Source: Reyranella sp. (lineage in GTDB: Bacteria; Pseudomonadota; Alphaproteobacteria; Reyranellales; Reyranellaceae). From it: DNA of 35,499 bases. The position numbers were made by a program, and so were the translations under genes. The notes beneath the pieces were generated by a model. The model was not told the origin of the DNA. It saw nothing but the letters and a program-made list of their open reading frames with translations, and made no database searches. Below are positions 15,201 through 22,908 of the stretch, piece by piece. The stretch spans positions 1 through 35,499 of the forward strand of contig JAIEOV010000073.1 of assembly GCA_019750135.1 (NCBI GenBank). The letters are read 5' to 3'. Within the stretch, counting starts at the first letter, position 1, and each line of letters starts with the position of its first letter.

Positions 15201-17272
15201 GCATCCGGGTCGGCGGCGATGCCGGCGACATCGGCGGCCTCGACATCGTGCCGACGCGCACCGTCGCGCTGTTCAGCGGACCGGTGAAGCTCGACGGCAA
15301 CGGCGAGGCCAAGATCGCCCTGGAGGTCCCCGACTTCATCGGCCAGCTGCGGCTGATGGCGGTGGCCTATGGCAAGAGCCGGGTCGGCTCGTCCGACAAG
15401 CGCCTCTATGTGCGCGACGCGGTGAGCGCCGACGTCGTGCTGCCGCGCTTCCTGGCGCCCAACGATCGCGGGCGGCTGGCGCTGTCGCTGCACAACATCG
15501 ACGGCCAGGCGGGCGACTACCGCCTGACCGTGCAGGCTTCGGGCGCGGTGTCGCTCGACCGGCCGGTCGAAGAGACACGACGGCTTGCCGCCGGGCAGCG
15601 CGAGCTGCTGACCTGGCCGCTGGTTGCCGCCAACGAGGCAGGCTTCGGCAAGGTCTCGGTCGAGCTCGCAGGCCCCGGAAACTTCACGGTGCGCCGCGAA
15701 TGGGACATCCAGGTGCGTGCCGCGCAGACGCCGAGCGCCGTCGACACGGTGTCCCAGCTCGCCGCCGGCCGCGAGCTCACCCTCGACCGCAACGTCACGG
15801 CGAGCTTCGCGCCGGGCACGTCGCGCGTCGCGGTGTCGCTGACCCGCATCCCGGGCATCGATGTCGCCGCGCTTCTCAGGGCGCTCGACAAGTACCCGTT
15901 CGGCTGCATCGAGCAGACGACGAGCCGCGCCTTGCCGCTGCTCTACTACAACGACGTGGCGCTGCTGGGGTACGGCACGACCGATCCGCGCATCAACGAT
16001 CGCGTGCAGGATGCGGTCTACCGTATCGTGGACATGCAGCTGCCGGACGGCTCGTTCGGCATGTGGGGTCCCTACTCGCCTGCCGCCGAATGGCTGCAGA
16101 GCTATGCCATGGACTTCCTGCTGCGCGCCCGCGACCACAACATGGCGGTACCGTCGGCCTCGCTGCAGCGCGGCCTGACCTGGCTCAACCGTACGGTCGA
16201 CAAGCTCACGCCCAACGCCCAGGCCTATGCCTGGTACGTGCTGGCCAAGGCGGGTCTCGCCGATCCCGGCCGCGTCCGCTACTTCCAGGACAATGAGGGC
16301 GGCAAGATCAGCGACGGCCTCGCCTGGGCGCAGCTCGCCGCGGCGCTGAACCATGTGGCGGAGCCCGGCCGCGCGCGGCTGGCCTTCGCCAAGGCGCGCG
16401 ACATGGTCAATACGGTCGACCGCAAGGACTACTACGGCTCGGCGTTGCGCAACCGCGCCGCGCTGCTGGCGCTGGCCGCGGAAGCGGGCGGTCGCGAGGG
16501 CTTCACCCAGGTCGCGAGCCTGGTCGGCGAGAGGCTGAACGCCAACGTCGACTACACGACGACCCAGGAGCAGGCCTGGCTGGTGATGGCGGCGCACGCC
16601 ATGGCCGGCTCGGGCGGCGGGCTCACCTACTCCGTCGATGGTGACCGTAAGACGGCAACGAGCGATCCGGTCGTGATCAATCCCGACCAGGCGGCGATCG
16701 GCCGTGGCGTTCGCGTCAAGAACGAAGGCGACGGCACGGTGTGGATGCAGGTCACGGCGCGTGGCGTGCCCAACGAGCCGATGCCCGCCGCCACCGAGGG
16801 GCTGAGCGTGCAGCGCGAGTTCCTGACCCTGGATGGCCGCCGCGCCGACCTGCGCCGGATCCGACAGAACGAGCGGCTGATCGTGTCGATCAGCGGCCGC
16901 AACCTCGAAGGCGGCTACCACGAGGTGGCGCTGCTCGACCTGCTGCCGGCCGGCTTCGAGATCGAGACCGTGCTGACCGAGGAGAAGGCGAAGCCGTTCA
17001 CCTTCCTGCCCAAGCTCAGCGAGACGCGCATCGCCGAAGGCCGCGACGACCGCTTCTTCGCCTCGCTTAACCTCGGCCGCCGGACCTACCGCTCGTGGTG
17101 GGATTCCGACGAGGACCTGAAACGCAGCATCAACTCCTACCATGTCGCCTACATCGTGCGTGCCGTGACCCCGGGCAGCTTCGCCCTGCCGGCCACGAAC
17201 GTGTCCGACATGTACGCCCCGCGCGTCTATGGCCGCACCGCCATGGGCCGCGTCGAGATCGCGCCGCGGTAA
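12245..17272 (+). CDS. Bacterial alpha-2-macroglobulin family protein with thioester motif
   Basis: Start at 12245 has GGCGGGGG upstream and places a membrane-anchor helix first (MNRSTLAALVVALMLGSGIA); a lipobox cysteine is not present, so it is anchored by a helix, not lipid. A Pro/Thr-rich linker follows (about residues 35-95), then the MG-domain array over some 1,100 residues, and the thioester PFGCIEQTTSRAL with Cys1221 to Gln1224. The family traps proteases: cleavage of a bait region exposes the thioester, which covalently holds the attacker. The 1,675-residue size matches the YfhM class, found with PBP1C. Indeed pbpC begins one base after the stop. A role in guarding the periplasm during cell-wall repair is the standing hypothesis for this pairing. 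Confidence 0.93.
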   Translation: MNRSTLAALVVALMLGSGIAGYLIGRPADRVDTPTRTAAVTQPTPATPAQPATPAQPTTPTPTTPVAAPTQPTPAPAPQTSAAPVPLPQPPAAPDEPFAYRRFALDTSRAEGEACLAFNKPLATNNVNYADYVTITPEVKSALRVVDDRLCIGGLDYGENYKVRLRMGLPGRDGVKLDEDKEVEVALGARPAVVTLPGKGFILPRGSAAGLPITTINVSKVGIAVYRVNERAIMGFARDRYDSTYPGSQPITEPWGLYSWLSGTNGALQWRGTMEVRNVANQPVTTAFPIRETVQDWKPGTYFVVAWNAAQPPARSYDEAEEQNASGQATGMWVMDTDIALTTFTGDDGLNVFARSLETAKPMANVEVVLLSRGNEPMAKAITDEGGRALFAAGLLKGRGAARAAAVMASDAAKQDFSRLELSKTPFDFSDRGVGGRDQPGPVDAFLYTERGVYRPGETVQLMAMMRDASATALANVPVTLIVKRPDGTEFTRFSQALPAGGAVHQPIDLPKSSRRGRWTVAAHVDPKAPPVGSVEFSVEDFVPEKLKVELTSNQPILKPGQVNTFDVQADFLYGAPGSGLTVEADMRITVDAAPFPDFARYSFGAQEDRKAFEPPFLTLKAPDTDERGKTRMEWGGDVKDTPLPLRAQVQARVFEPGGGRATKTEKTLPMRTRNVYLGIRPTFEGRYSREGTQTEFDVVAVDGAGKQVARTGIEYKVERTDWTYQWYEVDGRWRWHSIANDRLITADTVSMRPDAPTRLSFRLSWGSHRLTIVDRQNNTSSTVQFYVGWYGGSDNGEETPDTLRVASDKENYQPGETARLRIEAPFAGEAMLAIATDRIVSTRNVTVPAGGTTIDVPVSADWGPGAYALVTAWRPLDKPADRVPTRAIGLTWLGLEPKLRTLAIELGTPEKITPRQRIEVPVKVGNLGGEEAFVTLAAVDEGILQLTRFKTPDPAEYYFGKRRLGLAMRDDYGRLLETRADDLGRIRVGGDAGDIGGLDIVPTRTVALFSGPVKLDGNGEAKIALEVPDFIGQLRLMAVAYGKSRVGSSDKRLYVRDAVSADVVLPRFLAPNDRGRLALSLHNIDGQAGDYRLTVQASGAVSLDRPVEETRRLAAGQRELLTWPLVAANEAGFGKVSVELAGPGNFTVRREWDIQVRAAQTPSAVDTVSQLAAGRELTLDRNVTASFAPGTSRVAVSLTRIPGIDVAALLRALDKYPFGCIEQTTSRALPLLYYNDVALLGYGTTDPRINDRVQDAVYRIVDMQLPDGSFGMWGPYSPAAEWLQSYAMDFLLRARDHNMAVPSASLQRGLTWLNRTVDKLTPNAQAYAWYVLAKAGLADPGRVRYFQDNEGGKISDGLAWAQLAAALNHVAEPGRARLAFAKARDMVNTVDRKDYYGSALRNRAALLALAAEAGGREGFTQVASLVGERLNANVDYTTTQEQAWLVMAAHAMAGSGGGLTYSVDGDRKTATSDPVVINPDQAAIGRGVRVKNEGDGTVWMQVTARGVPNEPMPAATEGLSVQREFLTLDGRRADLRRIRQNERLIVSISGRNLEGGYHEVALLDLLPAGFEIETVLTEEKAKPFTFLPKLSETRIAEGRDDRFFASLNLGRRTYRSWWDSDEDLKRSINSYHVAYIVRAVTPGSFALPATNVSDMYAPRVYGRTAMGRVEIAPR

Positions 17273-17273
17273 C

Positions 17274-19328
17274 GTGAGGTTGCGCGGTCTCCTCGCCGGA
17301 CTTGCACTCGCTGCCACCTCGGTGGCGGCGGGAGCGCTGGCGCTCGACCAGCTCTTCCCGCCCAACCTCGCCCGCTACAACGACCGCTCGACGGAGATCG
17401 TCGATTCCAACGGCCGCCTGCTGCGCGCCTTCACCACCGCCGACGGCAAGTGGCGGCTGAAGACCGCGGTCGACGACGTCGATCCGGTCTATCTCGGCCT
17501 GCTTAAGGCCTACGAGGATCGCCGTTTCGACGCCCATTGGGGCGTCGATCCGCTGGCCGCCCTGCGCGCCGCCGAGCAATGGGTCACCCGCGGCCGCATC
17601 GTGTCGGGCGCCTCGACCCTTTCCATGCAGGCCGCGCGGCTGCTGGAGCCCCAGCTCTTCCGCATCGGGCCGCGGCGCACGCTCGGCACCAAGCTGCTGC
17701 AGTCGGCGCGCGCCCTGCAACTGGAATGGCGCTATTCCAAGCGCGAGGTGCTGGGGATCTATCTGACCCTGGCGCCGATGGGCGGCAACCTCGAAGGCGT
17801 GCGCGCCGCCTCCTTCGCCTATTTCGGCAAGGAGCCCAGGCACCTCAACGCCGCCGAGGCCGCACTCCTGGTCGCCATCCCGCAATCGCCCGAGCGCCGC
17901 CGTCCCGACCGCTCGCCGGCCGCCGCCCAGGCCGCGCGCGAGCGCGTGCTGGAGCGCGGCCTGCAGCACCACGTGATCGATGCGTCCCTGGCCGACCTCG
18001 CCTCGAGCCGGCCGGTGCCCAATCGGCGGCTCGCCATGCCGCTGCATGCGCCGCACCTGTCGGCGTGGCTCTCCGGCCAGTCGCCGGGCGCCGTGGTGCC
18101 GACGACCATCCGCTTCGAGCTTCAGGCGGCCCTGCTGCAATTGGCCAGCGAGGAGCGCGGCCGCATCGCCGACCGGCCGGACATCGCCATCGTCGCCGTC
18201 GACAACCGCACCGGCACCGTCGTCGCCTGGCAGGGCGGCTCGGACTATTTCGGCCGCGCCGGCCAGGTCGACCTGGTGCGTGCCCATCGCTCGCCAGGCT
18301 CGGCGCTGAAGCCGTTGATCTACGCCATGGCGTTCGACGATCGCACCCTGCATCCGGAGTCGCTGATCGAGGACGTGCCGGTGCGCTTCCGCGACTGGCT
18401 GCCGCGCAACTTCGATCGCGACCATCAGGGCGCCGTCACCGTGCGTCGCGCTTTGCAGCAGTCGCTGAACGTGCCGGCGGTGCTGGCGCTGGAAAAGGTC
18501 GGGCCGCAGCGCTTCCTGTCGACCCTGCGCACGGCGGGCGCCGCGCCCGGCCTGCCGCCGGGCGATACCGGCGCGTCGCTCGGCATCGCCCTCGGCAGCG
18601 CCACCGTCTCGCCGCTCGAGATGGCCGGGCTCTATGCCGGGCTGGCGCGCGGCGGCGAGTTCGCACCGCCCATCATCCGTCGCGACCGCGCGGCCCGCGA
18701 GCCCGTGCGCCTGATCGGGCCGGCGGCAGTCTGGTATGTCGGCGACGTGCTGGCCGAGGCGCCGCTGCCCGACGGCTTCGCCAACCTGCCGGTCGCCCTG
18801 CGCGAACGCCGCATCGCCTACAAGACCGGCACCTCGGCGGGCTTCCGCGATGCCTGGGCCGCCGGCTACAGCGCCAACTGGACGGTGGTCGTGTGGGTCG
18901 GCCACGCCGACGGCACGTCGCGGCCGGGCCAGCTTGGCCGCCATGCCGCCCTGCCCGTCCTGTTCAAGGCCTTCAGCCGCCTGCCGGCCGAGGACAACAT
19001 CGCCAAGCCGCCGCCGGGCGACGTGCTGCGCGTCGCCTCGTGGCGCGACCTGCCGGTGCGCATGCGCTCGCTGGGACCGACCGCCGAGCCGGGCAGCCTG
19101 CGCATCGCCTATCCGCCGGCCGATGCCCGCATCGAGCTCGCCGCCCGCGAGGCCGTGCCGCTCAGCGCCAAGGGCGGCAAGGGCAGCCTGCGATGGCTGA
19201 TCGACGGCCGGCCGTTCGACGGCACCAGGTGGGTGCCCGATGGCCCCGGCCTGGTCCGCGTCGCGGTGGTCGACGAGGCGGGCCATTCCAGCGCCGTCAC
19301 GGTGCGCATCGTGGAGAGGCGCCAGTAG
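17274..19328 (+). CDS. pbpC: Penicillin-binding protein 1C (bifunctional glycosyltransferase/transpeptidase)
   Basis: GTG at 17274, one base after the upstream stop, gives a short signal-anchor (LRGLLAGLALAATSVAAGALAL). The GT51 domain shows YEDRRFDAHWGVDPLAA with catalytic Glu81, SGASTLSMQAARLL, KREVLGIYLTLAPMGGNLEGV and the FGKEPRHLNAAEAALLVAIPQSP block. The transpeptidase has SALK (Ser343, Lys346), SLN (397-399) and KTGTS (Lys517). A C-terminal BiPBP_C-type beta domain follows. The 684 residues are normal for PBP1C, which is smaller than PBP1A/B. No strong ribosome-binding site is seen, so translation is probably coupled to the alpha-2-macroglobulin gene. An earlier ATG at 17229 would overlap that gene by 44 bases. 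Confidence 0.95.
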   Translation: MRLRGLLAGLALAATSVAAGALALDQLFPPNLARYNDRSTEIVDSNGRLLRAFTTADGKWRLKTAVDDVDPVYLGLLKAYEDRRFDAHWGVDPLAALRAAEQWVTRGRIVSGASTLSMQAARLLEPQLFRIGPRRTLGTKLLQSARALQLEWRYSKREVLGIYLTLAPMGGNLEGVRAASFAYFGKEPRHLNAAEAALLVAIPQSPERRRPDRSPAAAQAARERVLERGLQHHVIDASLADLASSRPVPNRRLAMPLHAPHLSAWLSGQSPGAVVPTTIRFELQAALLQLASEERGRIADRPDIAIVAVDNRTGTVVAWQGGSDYFGRAGQVDLVRAHRSPGSALKPLIYAMAFDDRTLHPESLIEDVPVRFRDWLPRNFDRDHQGAVTVRRALQQSLNVPAVLALEKVGPQRFLSTLRTAGAAPGLPPGDTGASLGIALGSATVSPLEMAGLYAGLARGGEFAPPIIRRDRAAREPVRLIGPAAVWYVGDVLAEAPLPDGFANLPVALRERRIAYKTGTSAGFRDAWAAGYSANWTVVVWVGHADGTSRPGQLGRHAALPVLFKAFSRLPAEDNIAKPPPGDVLRVASWRDLPVRMRSLGPTAEPGSLRIAYPPADARIELAAREAVPLSAKGGKGSLRWLIDGRPFDGTRWVPDGPGLVRVAVVDEAGHSSAVTVRIVERRQ

Positions 19329-19362
19329 CCCCAGGCGGAAAAGAGCATGACTACGAGCGGAG

Positions 19363-19388
19363 GTTTCCGGGGGTTTCCGCCGTTTCCG
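19363..19388. repeat. Three GTTTCCG units at 9-10 base spacing
   Basis: GTTTCCG occurs at 19363-19369, 19373-19379 and 19382-19388. Spacing near one helical turn would put all three on one face of the DNA, as in binding-site arrays, but the stretch is short and may be chance. Confidence 0.35.
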
Positions 19389-19632
19389 CCCGAGATCGTA
19401 GCGGTGCTTGGCAAGTCGACCCACCAGCCCTGGGGCTTGCCGGTGAATTCGGACATTTCCGCTATTATCGCTACCGGTTTTTCGCTCGGCCCGACGGGCC
19501 AGCCAGGCGCGATCGGTATCGGATGAACGATGCATAGAGCGGAGCTCGTCGCGAGGCGGATACGCCACCTATATAACTTAAGTGCCCTATAAAAGCAACT
19601 ACAGTTCTATAGGCAATTTCGTGCATTCGGCT

Positions 19633-19649
19633 GGATCGCATTTCGATCC
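19633..19649. promoter_or_regulatory. Short inverted repeat GGATCG-N5-CGATCC
   Basis: Perfect 6-base arms around CATTT in the AT-rich spacer. It could be an operator or a small hairpin; there is no adjacent gene start on either strand that it clearly serves. Confidence 0.3.
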
Positions 19650-19720
19650 GACTTATTGCGTGCCATATAGCCCCTTTTGGCGCATTAACTCCGAGAAGTG
19701 CTGGCACTGCTGTCATTCGG

Positions 19721-20311
19721 TCAAGCAAAGGCGAGCGCCACCGAAGCAACCAGCAACACGGCGAAGGCGACGTTGATCAGGCGGTTGCTGCGCGGATCGC
19801 GGAAGAAGCGCGTCAGACCCGCGCCCGCCAACAGCCAGGCGACGTTGACCGCGACGATGACCAGGGTCAGCACCGCCATCTTGGCGGCGATGTCGGTCCC
19901 CACCCGGCCGGGCACCAGCACGAAACCTGAATAGAGTGCCGCCATGGCGGCGTAGCCCTTGGGGTTGACCAACGACAGCGCCAGGCCCGCGATGAAGGTC
20001 GGCGCCGGACGGCGGACATTGTCGTCGCTCAAGGGCGGCGCCGTGGCGATGCGCCAGGCGAGGTAGAGGAAATAGGCTCCCGCCAGCACGGTGACGGCCG
20101 GAGTCGCGCCAGGCACGGCCATCAGCAGCCCGACCAGGCCGGCCGCCACCGCGGCCATGACCAGCACCATGCCGACGACAATGCCGGCGAGATAGGCCAT
20201 CCCGCGGCCGGCGCCGAAAGCCGCGCCCGTTGCCGTGAGGCTGAGCGTCGCCGGGCCCGGGCTGCCGGCCAGGGCCAGGGCGGCGAGAAGAAAGCCGGAC
20301 AGACCATCCAT
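19721..20311 (-). CDS. LysE/RhtB family exporter
   Basis: The 196-residue protein is almost wholly hydrophobic with about six membrane helices and shows the family hallmarks ALAGSPGPATLSLTATGAAFG near the N-terminus, a central AGAYFLYLAWRI helix and LALSLVNPKGYAAMAALYSGFV. Members export amino acids or related small molecules across the inner membrane. The substrate cannot be told from sequence. It is the last gene of a three-gene minus-strand run with the 99-residue protein and the GNAT gene (gaps of 48 and 40 bases). Confidence 0.9.
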   Translation of the reverse strand: MDGLSGFLLAALALAGSPGPATLSLTATGAAFGAGRGMAYLAGIVVGMVLVMAAVAAGLVGLLMAVPGATPAVTVLAGAYFLYLAWRIATAPPLSDDNVRRPAPTFIAGLALSLVNPKGYAAMAALYSGFVLVPGRVGTDIAAKMAVLTLVIVAVNVAWLLAGAGLTRFFRDPRSNRLINVAFAVLLVASVALAFA

Positions 20312-20359
20312 GACCTCGATATCGCCGTTGCGGCGCCCGAGGTCTTGAACGTTCGTGCG

Positions 20360-20659
20360 CTATTTGCGCGTGAGCATCGACGCGACGATCTCGCTCCACT
20401 CGTCCTGCAGCGGCACACCGGACACCGGCTTGGCGGCACGACGGTACCAGTATTGGGCGTTGCTCATGTCGCCCTCCTGGCGATGCAGGTGGGCATGCAC
20501 CCAGTCGCAGTCGGCCTCGCCTTCGTGTCCCTGCACACACTTATGCGCTCGATCCCAGTCGCCGTGCTTCAGCCACCACAAGGCCTCGAGAGCAGGCCCG
20601 AGACCGGCCGGCGGCGCCGCCGCCGATGCACTGGAACGAAAGGCTTCGATCGTGGTCAT
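20360..20659 (-). CDS. Conserved-type small protein with TPR-like helices, 99 residues
   Basis: ATG at 20659 follows GGAG about 8 bases upstream. The product contains LEALWWLKHGDWDRAHKCVQ, DWVHAHLHRQEGDMSNAQYWYRRAAKP and EWSEIVASML. The pattern of a workload helix, then VHAxLHRxEGDxxNAxYWYRRA, recurs in widespread small proteobacterial proteins of unknown function; it looks like one and a half TPR-like hairpins, cytoplasmic and possibly a protein-binding module. A longer frame reaching 20818 overlaps the GNAT gene and has no ribosome-binding site. Confidence 0.75.
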   Translation of the reverse strand: MTTIEAFRSSASAAAPPAGLGPALEALWWLKHGDWDRAHKCVQGHEGEADCDWVHAHLHRQEGDMSNAQYWYRRAAKPVSGVPLQDEWSEIVASMLTRK

Positions 20660-20699
20660 GGTCGCTCCGATCCTCCGTTCGAAAGGCCACGATAGCAAA

Positions 20700-21182
20700 T
20701 CAGAGCGGCTTGACCAGCCGCAGGCTTTCCGTGACGAAACCGCGTCGGTGATAGAAGTCGACCGCGTGACGATTGTGCGCGAACACGTCGAGGCTGAGCA
20801 GGCGGTAGCCGCGGCCACGCGCCCAAGCCTCGGCCTCCTGCATCAGGCGATGGGCGATGCCTTGCCCCTCGGCCTCGGGGATGAGCGCCAGAAGCGAGAC
20901 ATACCCGCAGGGCTCGTTCGTCACACCGTCGGTGCCCGGCCGCATATGCACGTAACCCAGGCGGCGACCATCGGGCGCGCAGGCCAGCACCGTGCGGGCA
21001 CCGTCCTCGATGTCCCCGAACGTCGCCGTCATGTAGCGGTCCTGGAAGCCCGCCATCGCATATTCGTCGTGCCACGGTGGACGAGGCACGCCCGCCAGGC
21101 GCGGCGACAGGCCGTCAATGAAGGCGCGATCTTGGGGCGTTGCATCACGCAGCGCGACCGGTGTCCCGTTGGTCGGTTCCAT
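20700..21182 (-). CDS. GNAT family N-acetyltransferase
   Basis: The 160-residue product has the acetyl-CoA binding motif A in the form YVSLLALIPEAEGQGIAHRLMQEAEAWARG (core EGQGIAHRLM) and a motif B DVFAHNRHAVDFYHRRGF. The GNAT fold transfers acetyl from acetyl-CoA to an amine; whether the target is a small molecule or a protein is unknown. Near-universal GNAT markers are present, so the family is sure and the substrate is not. It heads the minus-strand run that includes the exporter, an arrangement suggesting modification and export of the same amine, which is inference. Confidence 0.9.
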   Translation of the reverse strand: MEPTNGTPVALRDATPQDRAFIDGLSPRLAGVPRPPWHDEYAMAGFQDRYMTATFGDIEDGARTVLACAPDGRRLGYVHMRPGTDGVTNEPCGYVSLLALIPEAEGQGIAHRLMQEAEAWARGRGYRLLSLDVFAHNRHAVDFYHRRGFVTESLRLVKPL

Positions 21183-21268
21183 GTCGGACGGTGTAGGACA
21201 CCGAACGTTACGACTACAAGACCGTCTCGCGCTGATCTAGACTGAACTCACAGTTGTGGAGGTTGACC

Positions 21269-21694
21269 ATGCTTGCCGTGGGCTACGACCGGGAGCGCAA
21301 CGTCCTGTTGTTGACGCTGCTCGACACCTTCGACAACGGCACGATGGCCGTGATGGATGCGGCGTGTGTCACGTTCTACGATGCCGAGGGACCGACACAC
21401 TCCATCTTCGACTTCACGCCGACCCAGAAAGTGGCGATGGCGCCCTTGTCGCTCGAGCGCCGGGCCAGCAAGCCGGCCATGTGCGTCGGCTTCGAGCGCG
21501 TCATCGTGGCGCCACAGCCGGAACTGCGCGCCCTGGCCGAGAAGTTCCGCCTGCAGCAGGTGAACGCCGGCCTGCCCGCTCCGCATGTCGTGCAGACGAT
21601 GGCCGAAGCCGAGCAACTGCTCAGCCTGGGATCCCTGGTCTTCGAGCCGATCGACACGTCCTGGCTCGACAACGACAAGGCGAAAGCCGTCTAG
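21269..21694 (+). CDS. Protein of unknown function, 141 residues
   Basis: ATG at 21269 has GGAGG 6 bases upstream. The product starts MLAVGYDRERNVLLLTLLDTFDNGTMAVMDAACVTFYD and continues in mixed alpha/beta style with LRALAEKFRLQQVNAGLPAPHVVQTMAEAEQLL near the end, a helical stretch. It has no signal peptide or membrane segment, so it should be cytoplasmic. No family was recognised; the beginning resembles STAS-like or other small beta domains only in general shape. It is divergent from the GNAT gene and converges on HMG-CoA lyase with a 3-base gap. Confidence 0.65.
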   Translation: MLAVGYDRERNVLLLTLLDTFDNGTMAVMDAACVTFYDAEGPTHSIFDFTPTQKVAMAPLSLERRASKPAMCVGFERVIVAPQPELRALAEKFRLQQVNAGLPAPHVVQTMAEAEQLLSLGSLVFEPIDTSWLDNDKAKAV

Positions 21695-21697
21695 CCG

Positions 21698-22603
21698 CTA
21701 CGCCGCCTTCGCCTTCAACGCCTGCGCCACCTTGGAAGCCGGCTCGCGGCCGAGCGCCACGCAGATGTCGCGGCCGGCCTTCGCGATAGCGTCGAGATCG
21801 ACACCGTGCGCGATGCCGAGGCCGTTCATCAAGTAGATCACGTCCTCGGTCCCGACATTGCCCGAGGCGCCCTTGGCGTAGGGACAGCCGCCCAGCCCGG
21901 CGACGGCGGTGTCGAACACGGCAATGCCGCGCTCCATCACCGCCAGGATGTTGGCCAGCGACTGGCCGTAGGTGTCGTGGAAATGCGCCGCGAGTTTTTC
22001 CCGCGGCACCTTCTCGGCGACGGCGTCGATCATGGCGACGCACTCGCCCGGCGTGCCGACGCCGATCGTATCCCCCAGCGAGACCTCGTAGCAGCCCATG
22101 CGCAACAGCCGCTCCGAGACCTCGGCAACCTTGGCCGGTGCAACTTTTCCGTCATACGGGCAGGCGATCACAGTCGAAACGTAGCCGCGAACCTTCATGC
22201 CGTGCTTCTGCGCGGCCTCCATCACCGGCTCGAAGCGGGCGAAGCTTTCGTCGATGGAGCAGTTCGTGTTCTTGCGGCAGAAGGCCTCCGAGGCCGCCGT
22301 GAAGATGGCGATCTCCTCGCACTTCGCTTCGACGGCGCCGTTCATGCCCTGTTTGTTGGGCACCAGCACGGGATAGCTTACGCCAGACTTACGCTTGATG
22401 CGGGTCATGACCTCGTCGGTGTTGGCCATCTGCGGCACCCACTTGGGCGACACGAAGCTGCCCGCCTCGACCGTCGAGTGTCCGGCCGCCGACAAGGCAT
22501 CGATCAGTGCGACCTTGGCCTCCACCGGCACGGGCCTGGCCTCGTTCTGCAGGCCGTCGCGCGGCCCGACTTCAACCAGTCGCACGTGCCTCGGATAATT
22601 CAT
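21698..22603 (-). CDS. mvaB: Hydroxymethylglutaryl-CoA lyase
   Basis: The enzyme splits HMG-CoA to acetyl-CoA and acetoacetate, the last step of leucine degradation. The 301-residue product opens VRLVEVGPRDGLQNE (the DRE-TIM active-site strand), has SFVSPKWVPQMAN, an AHFHDTYGQSLAN metal-binding pair of histidines, and the lyase signature GLGGCPYAKGASGNVGTEDV with catalytic Cys240. Length is standard. It stands alone on the minus strand here; the carboxylase alpha subunit for an earlier step of the same pathway is at 33369-35363. The divergent small membrane gene begins 62 bases upstream. Confidence 0.95.
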   Translation of the reverse strand: MNYPRHVRLVEVGPRDGLQNEARPVPVEAKVALIDALSAAGHSTVEAGSFVSPKWVPQMANTDEVMTRIKRKSGVSYPVLVPNKQGMNGAVEAKCEEIAIFTAASEAFCRKNTNCSIDESFARFEPVMEAAQKHGMKVRGYVSTVIACPYDGKVAPAKVAEVSERLLRMGCYEVSLGDTIGVGTPGECVAMIDAVAEKVPREKLAAHFHDTYGQSLANILAVMERGIAVFDTAVAGLGGCPYAKGASGNVGTEDVIYLMNGLGIAHGVDLDAIAKAGRDICVALGREPASKVAQALKAKAA

Positions 22604-22665
22604 CGTTCCCTCCGAAAATTGCTGCCATACTTCTAGCAGGGCTGATTGGGTGTGTGGGGGAAGAC

Positions 22666-22908
22666 GTGACGCTGGTCCCGGGACTGGTGCTGGTCCTGTT
22701 CATGACATTCGGCGCGGCACTTGGCTGGTATCTGGGGACAAAGAGGGTGCGTCGCCGGTCGGTTTTCGGCGACGACTACGAAGGGAGCCCGAACCACCGC
22801 CGCATCGTGGCAAGGCGCCAATTCATGCGCCTGGTCAGCACGTTTCTCTATGGCCTTGGCGGGGTGGCCGCCGGCTTTGTCTTTCTCGTGGTCACGCGGC
22901 GACGTTAG
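22666..22908 (+). CDS. Small two-span membrane protein, 80 residues
   Basis: GTG at 22666 is preceded by GGGGGAAG, and the upstream in-frame sequence overlaps the HMG-CoA lyase start, so the short form is preferred. Two hydrophobic segments (about residues 3-23 and 56-76) flank a charged loop with TKRVRRRSVFGDD and SPNHRRIVARRQ. The protein would lie in the inner membrane with both ends on one side. No family recognised. Its stop overlaps the stop of the convergent ABC permease gene by four bases. Confidence 0.55.
   Translation: MTLVPGLVLVLFMTFGAALGWYLGTKRVRRRSVFGDDYEGSPNHRRIVARRQFMRLVSTFLYGLGGVAAGFVFLVVTRRR

Larger units (their letters stand above)
19329..19720. other. AT-richer spacer of about 390 bases without a supported gene
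   Basis: The 120 bases at 19561-19680 hold about 44% G+C by hand count, far below the surroundings. There are TATATAA, CTATAAA and CTATAGG runs, three spaced GTTTCCG units (19363-19388) and an inverted repeat (19633-19649). Short open frames on both strands lack ribosome-binding sites or family likeness. It may be a promoter and terminator region between convergent pbpC and LysE genes, or the scar of an insertion. Confidence 0.45.

Noticed and set aside
12104..17365. Open frame of 1,753 codons antisense to alpha-2-macroglobulin
   Set aside because: High-GC codon bias leaves the complementary frame free of stops. Composition is Arg/Gly/Ala-rich, no start signal, and the sense strand has the thioester and domain motifs.
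17130..19568. Long frame antisense to pbpC
   Set aside because: Same GC shadow effect; the sense strand has all PBP1C catalytic motifs.
19582..19776. 64-residue plus-strand frame in the AT-rich spacer
   Set aside because: No ribosome-binding site and it runs into the LysE gene from the other strand.
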